From: Streptomyces hokutonensis
Lineage (GTDB): Bacteria > Actinomycetota > Actinomycetes > Streptomycetales > Streptomycetaceae
Assembly: GCF_000376565.1 (NCBI RefSeq)
Contig: NZ_BARG01000018.1
Location: 62,001-126,000 of the forward strand
DNA length: 64,000 bases
Reading direction: 5' to 3'
Positions 1 through 8,356 of this stretch are shown here, piece by piece. A model generated the notes under the pieces. It had not been told where the DNA came from. It saw only the letters and a program-made list of their open reading frames with translations, and made no database searches. Every line of letters starts with the position of its first letter. Position 1 is the stretch's first letter. Both the position numbers and the translations under genes were made by a program.

Positions 1-9
1 GTCGCCTTC

Positions 10-96
10 GGGGCGCCTGAAGCCGGTGTCGAGAGCCCCACCGTGCTCGGCGCTGCGCGCCTCCGCGCGCTGGGGCTCTCGACACCGGCGCGCCCC
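10..96. repeat. Long inverted repeat, likely terminator hairpin
   Basis: Two perfect 19-base arms (22-40 and 71-89) flank a 30-base loop that contains its own GCGCGC/GCGCGC mini-stem. A further 7-base pairing (10-16 with 90-96) extends the structure across a bulge. It lies just past the stop of the acetyltransferase gene on the minus strand, so the simplest role is a factor-independent style terminator, although no T-run follows. It could also be a dispersed intergenic repeat. Confidence 0.65.
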
Positions 97-147
97 TACG
101 GCTCCCTCTCGGCCGGTGGCGTGGGGACAGAACAAGTGGGTGGGCCC

Positions 148-648
148 TCACTGTTGGTTGAGGAGGGCTTTGCGGAACCAGTGTTCTGCGTAGGGGTCGT
201 TGTTGTGGCGGGCGGTTTCCGTGTAGCCGAGGTGGGTGTAGAGGGTTCGGGCCTCGATGAGGTCGTGGCGGGTGTCGAGGATGATGGTGTTGGCTCCGAG
301 GTTGCGGGCTGCTTCCTCTGCTGCCACCACGAGTTTTGCGGCGCCGCCCTGGCCGCGCATGCCCTTGTGGAGGAAGACCCTCTTCAGCTCGGCGGTCGTG
401 GGGGAGAGGAGTCGTACGCCCGCGGTGCCGGCTGGTTCGCCCTTGTAGCGCGCCACCAGCAACTGGCCGTTGGGTGGGGTGAGTTCGGCGCCGGTGACGG
501 CGGCGATCTCGCGCTCCAGCTCCGCCGGGTCCGTGCGCCGGTTCTCGTGGAGCAGGTACCAGCGGTCGCTGACCTCCGTGTAGTACGCCCGCCAGAGTGC
601 GGCGGCCACGGGGGAGTCGTAGGGTTCCGGGGCGATCGTCCAGGGCAT
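148..648 (-). CDS. GNAT family N-acetyltransferase
   Basis: A 166-residue single-domain GNAT protein that would transfer an acetyl group from acetyl-CoA to an amine of unknown identity in the cytoplasm. The acetyl-CoA pyrophosphate loop is visible as R98-G-Q-G-G-A after the hydrophobic beta-4 strand (ELKRVFLH), and a later YTHLGY motif is typical of the family's C-terminal strand. Length is normal for the family. The ATG start leaves a 99-base gap to the divergent WYL regulator at 748, so the two may share a promoter region. The substrate cannot be read from sequence. Confidence 0.9.
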   Translation of the reverse strand: MPWTIAPEPYDSPVAAALWRAYYTEVSDRWYLLHENRRTDPAELEREIAAVTGAELTPPNGQLLVARYKGEPAGTAGVRLLSPTTAELKRVFLHKGMRGQGGAAKLVVAAEEAARNLGANTIILDTRHDLIEARTLYTHLGYTETARHNNDPYAEHWFRKALLNQQ

Positions 649-747
649 GGGGCATTGTCACGAAGCCGCCCGTGGGCCACGCAAGTGAATTGGCACGCAA
701 GTGAATATGGGTGACCCGGGTGCCGTGCCTTGCGGAGACTGGGTGTT

Positions 748-1467
748 ATGAACCGCACCGATCGGCTGTACGCCCTGGTGGAGGAGTTGCGGGCCGCCTC
801 GCCCCGGCCGCGCAGCGCCCGTATGCTCGCCGCGCGCTTCGAGGTCAGCGTGCGGACCGTCGAGCGGGACCTCGCGGCGTTGCAGCAGTCGGGCGTGCCG
901 GTGTACGCCGTGCCGGGGCGCAGCGGCGGGTACGTGCTGGACCGGCGGCGGACCCTGCCGCCGCTGACGATCACGCCGGCCGAGGCTACGGCGCTGGCGG
1001 TCGGGCTGAACGCGCTCGCGGGGACGCCGTTCGCCGCCGACGCGCGCAGTGCGCTGCACAAGGTGCTCGCGGTGATGCCGGAGCGGGAGCGGGCCGCCGC
1101 CGCCGAGATGGCGGGGCGGGTGCAACTGCTTGTGCCGGCGGCCGGGGCGGCGCGGTCCGCCGAGCCTGTCGTACCGGCCGTGCTGCGCGAGGCGTTGACC
1201 GCCGGGCGGGTGCTGCGGCTCGAGTACGGCGACAGGGAGGGGGCCCTCACCAGTCGTGAGGTGGAACCGGTCGCCTTTCTCGGGGGTGACGAGCACTGGT
1301 ATCTGGCGGGGTGGTGCCGGCTGCGGCAGGCGCCTCGCGGGTTTCGGCTGGATCGGATCCGGGCGGTCGAGGCGCTCGACGAGCGGGTTCCGGCGCGTCA
1401 TGTCGATCTGTCCGAACTGGACACGCTGGGCTCGGACTTGGTGCCCCTGGCCGAGTTCGGGGTGTGA
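748..1467 (+). CDS. WYL-domain transcriptional regulator (YafY/DeoR-like)
   Basis: A 239-residue regulator with an N-terminal winged HTH (about residues 1-60, SARMLAARFEVSVRTVERDL) and a C-terminal WYL ligand-sensing domain (HWYLAGWC around residue 175 and a following RLDRI motif). Proteins of this class repress or activate neighbouring genes on binding a small ligand or nucleic acid. ATG 748 is preferred over an in-frame TTG at 730 because it aligns with the conserved MNRTDRLYALVEEL start. The SnoaL-like gene begins 49 bases downstream and is probably cotranscribed. Confidence 0.9.
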   Translation: MNRTDRLYALVEELRAASPRPRSARMLAARFEVSVRTVERDLAALQQSGVPVYAVPGRSGGYVLDRRRTLPPLTITPAEATALAVGLNALAGTPFAADARSALHKVLAVMPERERAAAAEMAGRVQLLVPAAGAARSAEPVVPAVLREALTAGRVLRLEYGDREGALTSREVEPVAFLGGDEHWYLAGWCRLRQAPRGFRLDRIRAVEALDERVPARHVDLSELDTLGSDLVPLAEFGV

Positions 1468-1516
1468 CGGCAATCACCGACAGGGGGGTGTCGCCGACGG
1501 GGGACAGGGTGGCCGT

Positions 1517-1906
1517 ATGACCACAGACACAAGCACTGTCATCGGCCTCTTCGAACGCTGGACCGCCCTGTGGAACGGCGACTTCAGCCAGCCGGAGAGC
1601 TTCCTCGCCCCCGATTTTCGTATCCGTTTCGGCAGCCTTCCGGAAGGGGCGCCGGACACCGATGCGCTGCGCGGTCCCTCGGGCATCGTCGAACTCATCG
1701 CCCGGCATCGTGCCGAGAGTCCCGGACGCCGGTACGCCGTCGAGGGCGTACCGGTTGTCGACGGAGGGCTGGGGCGGGTCGCCTCGTGTTGGTACGTCAC
1801 GCGTGCCGACGGCTCGCAGAAGAGCGGGATCGATCTCCTGGAGGTCGTGGACGGGCGGATCGCGTCCGTGTGGTCCGTGACCGGGGTGCGCCGGTTCGCC
1901 GCGTGA
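1517..1906 (+). CDS. SnoaL-like / NTF2-fold protein
   Basis: A 129-residue protein with the cone-shaped NTF2/SnoaL fold: N-terminal helix (VIGLFERWTALWNGD), an L-x-P-D-F segment, and C-terminal strands ending in DGRIASVWSVTGVRR. Members may be polyketide cyclases, epoxide hydrolases or ligand-binding proteins. No strong Shine-Dalgarno precedes ATG 1517, which fits coupling to the WYL regulator upstream. No biosynthetic neighbours indicate a substrate, so only the fold is assigned. Confidence 0.8.
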   Translation: MTTDTSTVIGLFERWTALWNGDFSQPESFLAPDFRIRFGSLPEGAPDTDALRGPSGIVELIARHRAESPGRRYAVEGVPVVDGGLGRVASCWYVTRADGSQKSGIDLLEVVDGRIASVWSVTGVRRFAA

Positions 1907-1997
1907 CGGCGGCCGTTTGAAGGGTGCCTTCCGGGCAACCCGGTACAGGAACCGACCGACTACGAGAGCCGGTTGGCCAAGAATCCGGAAGGCACTC

Positions 1998-2645
1998 ATG
2001 TCCACAGGCGTGATCATCGTTTTGATCGTGATCTTGGTCGGCGTGGTCGCTGCCGCGGCGGCCCTGGTACCGCGTGCCCGAGGCGGGTTCGGCGGCTCGG
2101 GTCTGAAGCGGCGCTTCGGGCCCGAGTACGACCGGACCGTGGCCCGGCACGACGGCGACACGAAGGCCGCCGAGCGGGAGCTCGGCGAGCGCGTCCAGCA
2201 GCACGGTTCGCTGCGGGAGCAGCCGTTGGAGCCCGCGGCCCGTGAGCAGTACCAGGCCCGCTGGGCCGCCGCCCAGGAGCTCTTCGTCGACTCGCCCCGC
2301 CAGGCGGTGGCCGACGTCGACCAGTTGCTCGGCGAGGTGGCCGGGGCCCGGGGCTTCCCCGACGTCGAGGAGTACGACAAGCAGTTCGACGCGCTGTCCG
2401 TGCACCACGCGGACCACGTCCACGGCTACCGGCGCGTGCACCGCGTCGTCCAGTCGCGCACCAACGGCGCGCCGGAGAGCCAGGCCGGTACCGAGGAGAT
2501 GCGCGAGGCCATGCTCGAAGCCCGCGCCCTCTTCGACGACCTGATCAGCTCGGACGACGGCGGCCGTGGCAGTGGCAGCAGCAGCGGGCGTACCGGACGG
2601 CACGCGTTCGGCTCATTCAACAGGCAAGCAGTGAAGGGAAGTTGA
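1998..2645 (+). CDS. Conserved single-pass membrane protein
   Basis: A 215-residue protein with one N-terminal membrane segment (residues 3-23, GVIIVLIVILVGVVAAAAAL) followed by a hydrophilic, charged and mostly helical domain (LKRRFGPEYDRTVARHDGD...AERELGERV) and a glycine/serine-rich tail. I recognise it as a conserved actinobacterial hypothetical protein with no assigned function. ATG 1998 is preceded by GGAAGG. The next gene begins 5 bases after its stop, so the pair is an operon. Confidence 0.8.
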   Translation: MSTGVIIVLIVILVGVVAAAAALVPRARGGFGGSGLKRRFGPEYDRTVARHDGDTKAAERELGERVQQHGSLREQPLEPAAREQYQARWAAAQELFVDSPRQAVADVDQLLGEVAGARGFPDVEEYDKQFDALSVHHADHVHGYRRVHRVVQSRTNGAPESQAGTEEMREAMLEARALFDDLISSDDGGRGSGSSSGRTGRHAFGSFNRQAVKGS

Positions 2646-2650
2646 GCCGC

Positions 2651-3259
2651 ATGACCGATGTGACACGACCCAACGGCGACACGAGCGACAAGCGGGACGA
2701 GAGCGACGAGCGCAAGGGCGCGAGCACGGACACGGGCAAGGGCAGCACGGACATTGGTACGGGTACGGGCGCGGGTACCGATCGGCGGGACCTGACCAAG
2801 GCCGGCGACCGGCGCGAGGCCACGACGGTCACCCCGATCCCGCGGCAGACCGACCGCCCGGCCGATCGCCAGATCGATCGGCAGACCGACCGGCCGGCCG
2901 ACAAGACCGCCCCCGTGCACGCCCCCGAGCCTGCGCCCGCACCCGCGTCCACCGCCGCCGACAAGCGGCACGACCGGCTGGACACCGGGAACGGGAGCCT
3001 GCTGCCGCACGACGAGAGCGACAAGTTCAACCTGCGGCTGCAGCACGCGGTGACCGGGTTCGTCGACGAGCCGCGCTCCGCGGTCGAGGAGGCCGCCCAT
3101 GTCCTGGAGGAGGTCGCCGACCGCCTCACGCAGGCCGTCACCAAGCGGCGTGACACCCTGCACAGCTCCTGGGAGTCCAAGGGCTCGGACGACACCGAGC
3201 AACTCCGGCTGGCGCTGCGGGACTACCGCGAACTGACGGAGCGGCTTCTACACATCTGA
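2651..3259 (+). CDS. Hydrophilic hypothetical protein with low-complexity N terminus
   Basis: A 202-residue protein. Residues 1-100 are a disordered stretch rich in Asp, Lys, Arg, Thr and Gly with short DRPADRQ/DRQTDRPADK repeats. The C-terminal half (KFNLRLQHAVTGFVDEPRSAVEEAAHVLEEVADRLTQ...) looks like a compact helical domain and is probably the functional part. ATG 2651 was preferred over TTG 2642 because the GAAGGGAAG Shine-Dalgarno is correctly spaced for it. It overlaps the convergent DUF1992 gene by 12 bases. No function is recognised. Confidence 0.75.
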   Translation: MTDVTRPNGDTSDKRDESDERKGASTDTGKGSTDIGTGTGAGTDRRDLTKAGDRREATTVTPIPRQTDRPADRQIDRQTDRPADKTAPVHAPEPAPAPASTAADKRHDRLDTGNGSLLPHDESDKFNLRLQHAVTGFVDEPRSAVEEAAHVLEEVADRLTQAVTKRRDTLHSSWESKGSDDTEQLRLALRDYRELTERLLHI

Positions 3260-3685
3260 CCCGCCGGGTCCACCGGACCCGTCGACCGCCCGGCGCTCCC
3301 GCCACTCCCGTGCGACCTCTTCCACGTCGTACGGCTTCATCCCCAGCGGAGGGCCGGGCGGCGGCTTGAACATCATGTCGCGGATCTTGACGTTGACCTC
3401 GGTGATGATCTGCCGGGCGATCCGCTCCGAAGGGGCCGAGTACGCCGCAGCCAGGGCGTCCTCGGCCTCTTTGCGCAGGGCCAGCGTCGGCGGGAGCACG
3501 GAGATGCCCTCGCGGGCCATCTTCTGCTTGATCCACCACAGTTCGTCGTACGTCGTGTCGGAACCGGACGGCAACGGTTTGCCCGCACCCGGGAGTTGGG
3601 CGAACTCGCCGGCTCGCTCGGCGTCCCGGATCTGCTTGTCGACCCAGGACTCGAAGGACACACCCGGTGGCTTTCGCTCGGTCAT
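3248..3685 (-). CDS. DUF1992 / DnaJ-homologue-subfamily-C28-like protein
   Basis: A 145-residue DUF1992 protein. Diagnostic features are ESWVDKQIRDAERAGEF near residue 10, LPGAGKPLP, and a basic helical segment LRKEAEDALAAAY. The family is related to the C-terminal region of DNAJC28, but there is no J-domain here. Its biochemical function is unknown. It is single-domain, of normal length, and convergent with the preceding gene. Confidence 0.88.
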   Translation of the reverse strand: MTERKPPGVSFESWVDKQIRDAERAGEFAQLPGAGKPLPSGSDTTYDELWWIKQKMAREGISVLPPTLALRKEAEDALAAAYSAPSERIARQIITEVNVKIRDMMFKPPPGPPLGMKPYDVEEVAREWRERRAVDGSGGPGGSDV

Positions 3686-3767
3686 GACTCCATTGTGCCG
3701 GACGTGGCGCGGCCGGGGGATTTATCATGCGGCGGCTGTGTAAGGACACCTCAAGGGGGAAGCGCAC

Positions 3768-4160
3768 GTGCTCGAACTCACCATGGCCTCGGTCTCCGGG
3801 ACGGACGAGGGCGCCACGGCCGGCATGCTGATGGCCGAGGCGCCCGACGACCCGGGCGCGGTGCTGCGGGTGGGCCGCGACGAGTCGGTGTGCCGGCTGG
3901 TGACACCGGACGACTGGCTGTTCATCTCACGGGTCCATCTGGAGTTCCTGTGCGGACCCGAGGGCACCTGGCAGGTGAGCTGGCTGCGCGGCTCCCAGCC
4001 CGACCCGTCCTCCGAAGTACGGCTGATCGTCGGGGAGTACGCCCAGACGGTCGGCTACGGCGGCAGCGTCCCGTTGCCCCGTGGTGGCAGCGGCGAGATC
4101 GTCATCAAGGACCGCACCGGGCCGCGCAGCATCAACGTCGGCTTCTATCACGAGAGTTGA
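3768..4160 (+). CDS. FHA-like domain protein
   Basis: A 130-residue protein that fits a stand-alone forkhead-associated fold: LRVGRDESVCRLV (strands beta3-4), then FISRVHLEF (the conserved S-x-x-H of FHA domains) and a C-terminal IVIKDRTGPRSINVGFY strand pair. FHA domains bind phosphothreonine peptides, so a partner Ser/Thr kinase is expected elsewhere. GTG 3768 has an excellent Shine-Dalgarno (AAGGGGGA) seven bases upstream. It is monocistronic, facing away from DUF1992. Assignment is by motif only. Confidence 0.75.
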   Translation: MLELTMASVSGTDEGATAGMLMAEAPDDPGAVLRVGRDESVCRLVTPDDWLFISRVHLEFLCGPEGTWQVSWLRGSQPDPSSEVRLIVGEYAQTVGYGGSVPLPRGGSGEIVIKDRTGPRSINVGFYHES

Positions 4161-4180
4161 GGCGCGCTGATGCAGAGCTC

Positions 4181-4852
4181 CTAGTCGATGACCCTGGCCA
4201 GGGCGAAGCCGTCGTAGCCCTTCTCGCCCACCGTCTGGATCGCCGTGCCGGACAGGCGCGGGTGCGAGCCGATCAGTTCGATCGCCGCGCGGGTGCCCAG
4301 GACATCGGGGTCCGTGTTGGCCGGGTCGGCGACCCGGCCGCCGCGGACGACGTTGTCGACGATGATCAGGCTGCCGGGGCGGGTGAGCTTGAGGGCCCAT
4401 TCCACGTAGTTCGGGTTGTTGGCCTTGTCGGCGTCGATGAAGACGAGGTCGAAGGGGGCCGTGTTCTCGTCGGCGAGCGCGGCCAGTGAGTCCAGGGCCG
4501 GGCCGACCCGGATCTCGACGATCTTGTCGAGGCCCGCGCGGGCGATGTTGCGGCCGGCGACCTCGGCGTGCTTCGGGCTGTACTCCAGGGTGATCAGGCG
4601 GCCGTCGGCGGGCAGCGCGCGGGCCAGCAGGATCGTGCTGTAGCCGCCGAGGGTACCGATCTCCAGGATGCGGGCGGCGCCCTGGATGCGGGCGAGGAGG
4701 TGCAGCAGCTTGCCCGCGGCGGCGGACACCGCGATCTGCGGGAGGCCGGCGGCGTCGCTGTCGCGGAGGGTCGCCTCCAGAACCTCGTCGTGCGGGGAGA
4801 GGTGGCCGATCAGGTAGTCGTCGACGTCGTTCCACAGCTGCGACTCGCTCAT
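4181..4852 (-). CDS. O-methyltransferase (family 3, CCoAOMT-like)
   Basis: A 223-residue SAM-dependent methyltransferase. Visible motifs are ILEIGTLGGYSTILLA (motif I, SAM binding), ITLEYS (motif II), DLVFIDADKANNPNY (metal-binding DADK) and GSLIIVDNVVRGG. These identify the small-molecule catechol/caffeoyl-CoA type O-methyltransferases. The ATG at 4852 was chosen over an upstream in-frame ATG at 4930 because it has AAAGG at proper spacing and matches the usual MSESQLWNDVDDY start. Its promoter region is shared with the divergent GT87/PAP2 gene. The substrate is unknown. Confidence 0.9.
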   Translation of the reverse strand: MSESQLWNDVDDYLIGHLSPHDEVLEATLRDSDAAGLPQIAVSAAAGKLLHLLARIQGAARILEIGTLGGYSTILLARALPADGRLITLEYSPKHAEVAGRNIARAGLDKIVEIRVGPALDSLAALADENTAPFDLVFIDADKANNPNYVEWALKLTRPGSLIIVDNVVRGGRVADPANTDPDVLGTRAAIELIGSHPRLSGTAIQTVGEKGYDGFALARVID

Positions 4853-5129
4853 GTGCCGGTGCCTTTCGTAAATCCGGTGATCATGAATCCGGTGAGAATG
4901 TTGCGAACCCGTTCGTGTGCAATCACTCACTCTACGGATACGCCGTTATTTGCCGTGCCCAGGCAACCTGGGGCCGACTATCGTCATCCGGACAAAAGGA
5001 GGGCGGCCGTCAGGTGAAGAGGGGGTTGCCTGCGTCCCTCCCGCAGGGGGTGCGAACCTCATAGGGTTCGCAGAGGGAACAGCCGCGCGTGTGACGCGTG
5101 GGACGAGCGGGGCGGGAGGCCTACGAGGC
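4853..5129. promoter_or_regulatory. Divergent intergenic region with palindrome and leader hairpins
   Basis: This region separates the O-methyltransferase and the GT87/PAP2 gene. It holds a direct repeat AATCCGGTGA (4871-4880 and 4886-4895), a 12-base palindrome CGAACCCGTTCG (4904-4915), and two small hairpins in the plus-strand leader (CTGCG...CGCAG near 5029-5045; TGCGAACC...GGTTCGCA at 5051-5071). The palindrome is a candidate operator and the hairpins a candidate leader structure. No known riboswitch consensus was recognised. Confidence 0.4.
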
Positions 5130-7175
5130 GTGGCGAACGTGGAGCACAGCGGGCGACCGGCGGGAGCCGTAGGAGCTTTCGGGTCGACGGCCACCGGGAC
5201 GGCCAGGGCACGGCTGCGCGCGGCGCGCCTGGTCCTGTGGCTGGTGGCCGCGGTCCTGGCCGTACGGCAGGTGGCCGTGGTCCTCAGCACCCCGCGCGGG
5301 GACCGGCTGACCGACCTGGAGACCTGGGTCGGGCCGAACGGCGTGCTGCATGTGAAGGGCTCGCTGTACGACTCGACGCAGTTCACCGGCACCCCCTTCG
5401 CCGGGCTCGTCCTCAAGCCGCTCACCCGGGCGGCCGAGCAGGCCCTCGGCTGGGGCTGGACCTTCGGCACACTGCTGCTCGTCGTGGCGCTCGGTCTGGT
5501 CGTCTCGCGGGCCCTGCCGCAGCCCGTGACCCGGCGGGCCTCGCTGCTCGCCGCGCCCGTCGCGATCAGCCTGCTGATGCTGTCGCTGCCGGTGCGCAAC
5601 ACGCTCTGGCTCGGCCAGACCAGCATCATCCCGGTCCTGCTCGTGCTGCTCGCCTGCTTCACGGTGCGCGGCGAGCGGGCCAGCGGCGTGCTGATCGGGC
5701 TTGCCGCCGCGCTCCAGCCGACGGTGCTGCTGTTCGCGCCGCTGCTGTGGTTCACCGACCGGCGCCGGGCCGCGGTGACCTCCGCGCTGACGTTCGCCGC
5801 GAGCGTGGTGGTCGCCTGGGCGGCGATGCCGCACGACTCGTACACCTACTGGGTGCACCACATGGCCGGTGTCGGCCTCGGCGGCAAGGCGGACGACCTC
5901 GGCAACCAGTCCCTGCACGGCGCGCTGCTGCGGCTCGACCTGACCGGGCCGCTGGAGATCGGTGTCTTCCTGGCGCTCGGAGCGGTCGTCGCCTGCCTGG
6001 GCCTGCGCCGGGCCGTGCGCTACGCCCGCGACGGGCAGCTGCTGCTCGCGGTCGCGGTCACCGGCTGCGCGGCGATCGCCGTGTCGCCGACGACGTGGCA
6101 GCACCAGCTGCTGTGGGTGCTGCTCGCGGTGGTCGGCAGGGTCGGCAAGCGGGCCTCGGACCGGTATGTGTGGCCGGTGGCGGTGGTCCTCGTCGTCACG
6201 CTGCCCGCGAAGATGATGCTGCCGAACATGTCGGCCGTCTATCCACTGCGTGACAACGTCGTCCTGCTCATGGCGCTCGCCGCCGCGACCGTCGTGCCGT
6301 TCCTGCCGCGCACCTCGGAGTACTACCGGCGGCCGATCCCCACGGAGTACGCCGAGCCGGTCCCGACGCGCTGGAAGCACGTCCCGCTGATCCCGCAGCT
6401 GCGCCGCGTCCTGACCCGCCCGAACCTCCTCCTCGAACTCCTCCTCATCCGCGTCACCTACGCCGCCTACCAGCAGGTCCGCCTCGCGGCGACGGGCGGC
6501 ACCAACGCGGGCGGCCGGGCCACGGCGGAACACCACGGCCATCAGATCCTCGACATCGAGCGCTTCCTGCACATCGACATCGAGCACGCGGTCAACCACT
6601 GGGTCGTGAAGGTCGACTTCCTGCGGGAGTTCTTCAACTTCTACTACGAGTCCTTCCACTTCGTGGTCCCGCTGAGCGTGATGGCCGTCCTGTACTGGCG
6701 CCGCCCGGTCGACTACCGCTGGGCCCGCTCCTCCCTCGGCTTCGCCACCCTCCTGGCCCTGGTCGGCTTCTGGCTCTACCCGCTGGCCCCGCCGCGCCTC
6801 CTCCCCGGCCTCGGCATCATCGACACGGTCCACGGCGTCCAGGACTTCTCCAAGCCGGACTACGGCACCCTCACCGCCCTCACCAACCAGTACGCGGCGA
6901 TGCCGTCCCTGCACTTCGGCTGGTCCCTGTGGTGCGGCGTCGTCATCGCGATCATCGCCCCCAAGTGGTGGATGAAGGCCCTCGGCCTCCTCCACCCCTT
7001 CTTCACCGTCTCCGCGATCGTCGCGACCGGCAACCACTGGGTCCTGGACGCGGCGGGCGGCGCGGCGGTCGTCGCGGCGGGCTTCGGTCTGTCGTACGTC
7101 TTCCAGGGGCCGCGGGCGCGGTCGGCGAGGAAACGGGCGGAGATCAGAGCCGAGTCGGAGCTGAGTCGGCTCTGA
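5130..7175 (+). CDS. Bifunctional GT87-type glycosyltransferase / PAP2 phosphatase membrane protein
   Basis: A 681-residue polytopic membrane protein. The N-terminal two thirds resemble GT-C fold DUF2029/GT87 polyprenyl-phosphate-dependent mannosyltransferases (about ten membrane helices, early DLETWV and an aromatic loop). The last third, from about residue 430, is a PAP2_3 domain with the catalytic signature MPSLHFGWS and GNHWVLDAAGG (His and Asp of the phosphatase triad). The fusion suggests polyprenyl-linked glycan or phosphoinositol-lipid metabolism at the membrane. GTG 5130 was chosen because GGGAGG lies upstream and the open frame before it lacks membrane character. Its 3' end overlaps the next minus-strand gene by 32 bases. 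Confidence 0.85.
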   Translation: MANVEHSGRPAGAVGAFGSTATGTARARLRAARLVLWLVAAVLAVRQVAVVLSTPRGDRLTDLETWVGPNGVLHVKGSLYDSTQFTGTPFAGLVLKPLTRAAEQALGWGWTFGTLLLVVALGLVVSRALPQPVTRRASLLAAPVAISLLMLSLPVRNTLWLGQTSIIPVLLVLLACFTVRGERASGVLIGLAAALQPTVLLFAPLLWFTDRRRAAVTSALTFAASVVVAWAAMPHDSYTYWVHHMAGVGLGGKADDLGNQSLHGALLRLDLTGPLEIGVFLALGAVVACLGLRRAVRYARDGQLLLAVAVTGCAAIAVSPTTWQHQLLWVLLAVVGRVGKRASDRYVWPVAVVLVVTLPAKMMLPNMSAVYPLRDNVVLLMALAAATVVPFLPRTSEYYRRPIPTEYAEPVPTRWKHVPLIPQLRRVLTRPNLLLELLLIRVTYAAYQQVRLAATGGTNAGGRATAEHHGHQILDIERFLHIDIEHAVNHWVVKVDFLREFFNFYYESFHFVVPLSVMAVLYWRRPVDYRWARSSLGFATLLALVGFWLYPLAPPRLLPGLGIIDTVHGVQDFSKPDYGTLTALTNQYAAMPSLHFGWSLWCGVVIAIIAPKWWMKALGLLHPFFTVSAIVATGNHWVLDAAGGAAVVAAGFGLSYVFQGPRARSARKRAEIRAESELSRL

Positions 7176-7380
7176 TCAGTTCGGCGGTGAACTCGACCGC
7201 CTCCTCGGGGTCGTCCGTCAGGAAGAGGCAGATGTCTTCGGGATACAGGGCCCGGAGCGTCGGGTTCTCGTACGCGGCCGACAGCAGTCGCCACATGTCC
7301 GAGGCCGGATGACCGTCGGGCCGCCCGGAGGGCCTGTGCTCTTCCAGAATGACGTTCCACTCTTCTTCACGCGTTCGCAT
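7144..7380 (-). CDS. Short DUF6193-like protein, possibly truncated
   Basis: A 78-residue protein resembling the middle of DUF6193 proteins: a charged helix EEEWNVILEEHRP, then MWRLLSAAYENPTLRALYP, the family's AAY-x-P-x-LRALYP hallmark. The usual beta-rich segment after LYP is missing and the protein passes directly to DPEEAVEFTAELI. It therefore looks like an internally deleted or minimal family member. Family assignment is from memory. The ATG at 7380 gives a sensible start, and the convergent GT87/PAP2 gene overlaps its 3' end. Confidence 0.5.
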   Translation of the reverse strand: MRTREEEWNVILEEHRPSGRPDGHPASDMWRLLSAAYENPTLRALYPEDICLFLTDDPEEAVEFTAELIRADSAPTRL

Positions 7381-7499
7381 ATGAGGACCGTCCGGTGTGT
7401 CAGCGATGGCTGTCGGCGTTCCAACCGGCCAGGAGGCGGATCGCGTCGGCTCCATGCTCGACAAGCCCAGGGTCGTGTAGCGGGTGACCGAAAGGGTGT

Positions 7500-8117
7500 T
7501 CAGCGGACTTCCGCGCCGAGGGCGATGTCGAAGCCGGCGCCGTTGCGGGCCAGCCCCATCAGCAGGATGCCGGCCCATTCGAGGACCGAAGCCATCGCGA
7601 GCCCTCCCGTGTCGAGGGGCCGCAGGTCGATGCTCTCCAGAAACGCCGCGACCTGGGCCTTCGCGGCGGCGTCGTCGCCGGCGACAAAGACGTCCAGGGG
7701 CGTGTCGTGAGCGAGGACGTGGCCGAAGACGGAGTTCAGCGCCTTCACGACGGGTGTGCCCTCGGGGGCGGCGGCAGCGATCTCCTGGGCCGCCGAGCTG
7801 TCCGGGGTGGTCGCGAGTCCGCTGGCGTCGGCGTTGAAGGGATTGGAGATGTCGACGAGGATCTTGTCGGCAAGCGCGTCGCCGTAGTGAGTGACCACGT
7901 CGACCGCGCCGGTGTACGGGACGGCCACGATGACGATGTCACCCGCCGGCGTCGCGCCGAGCGCGCCGACCGTGGCTCCGTGGCCGATCCGGTCGGCCAG
8001 CGCCGAAGCCTTGGCGGTGTCGCGGCTCATGAGCTCGACCGCGTGGCCGTGCTTGGCCGCCCGGGTGCCGATGGCGGTGGCCATGTTGCCCGAACCGATG
8101 ATGCTGATGGTGGTCAT
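7500..8117 (-). CDS. NADPH-dependent F420 reductase-like NAD(P)-binding protein
   Basis: A 205-residue Rossmann protein of the FNO (F420:NADPH oxidoreductase)-like family. The dinucleotide loop IIGSGNMATAI is at residues 5-15, followed by VELMSRD and a conserved VVKALNSVFGHV segment. Family members transfer hydride between NADPH and coenzyme F420. A luciferase-like F420 oxidoreductase gene lies immediately upstream on the same strand, so this gene may supply F420H2. ATG 8117 has AAAGGAAC at good spacing. The 3' end is unremarkable. Confidence 0.8.
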   Translation of the reverse strand: MTTISIIGSGNMATAIGTRAAKHGHAVELMSRDTAKASALADRIGHGATVGALGATPAGDIVIVAVPYTGAVDVVTHYGDALADKILVDISNPFNADASGLATTPDSSAAQEIAAAAPEGTPVVKALNSVFGHVLAHDTPLDVFVAGDDAAAKAQVAAFLESIDLRPLDTGGLAMASVLEWAGILLMGLARNGAGFDIALGAEVR

Positions 8118-8217
8118 GACGTGTTCCTTTGCTGTCCATGGAGCTGGCGGTAAGGAGTGGGTTGCCGGTCTGACGGGCCGCATCAAGCACTTTGGCCATG
8201 CAGCGTCGGCTCGCGGA

Positions 8218-8356
8218 CTAGGGCCTGTCCGGCGGATCAGGTCGCAGGAGAGCAACAGCACCTGATCAGCGCCGGTGAGCAGGGCCTGGTGCGTGCAACT
8301 GCAAGGCGGAGGAGGCAGGCGACGCGGAGCGGCATGATCCGCCGGACAGGTCCTAG
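8218..8356. mobile_element. MITE-like element, copy 1
   Basis: A 139-base non-coding segment bounded by 22-base terminal inverted repeats (8218-8239 and 8335-8356) that differ at one base and read CTAG-GGCCTGTCCGGCGGATCA. The ends carry a CTAG tetranucleotide, compatible with a target-site duplication. A second family member lies at 29226-29434 with the same terminal sequence and related internal sequence (TGCA-CTGCA, GGCGGAGGAGG). It encodes no transposase, so it would be mobilised in trans. The TAG stop of the neighbouring luciferase-like gene lies inside its right end. Confidence 0.75.

Noticed and set aside
3596..4489. Long plus-strand open frame overlapping DUF1992, the FHA gene and the methyltransferase
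   Set aside because: Its composition is that of an out-of-frame GC-rich shadow, and three well-supported genes occupy the same DNA.
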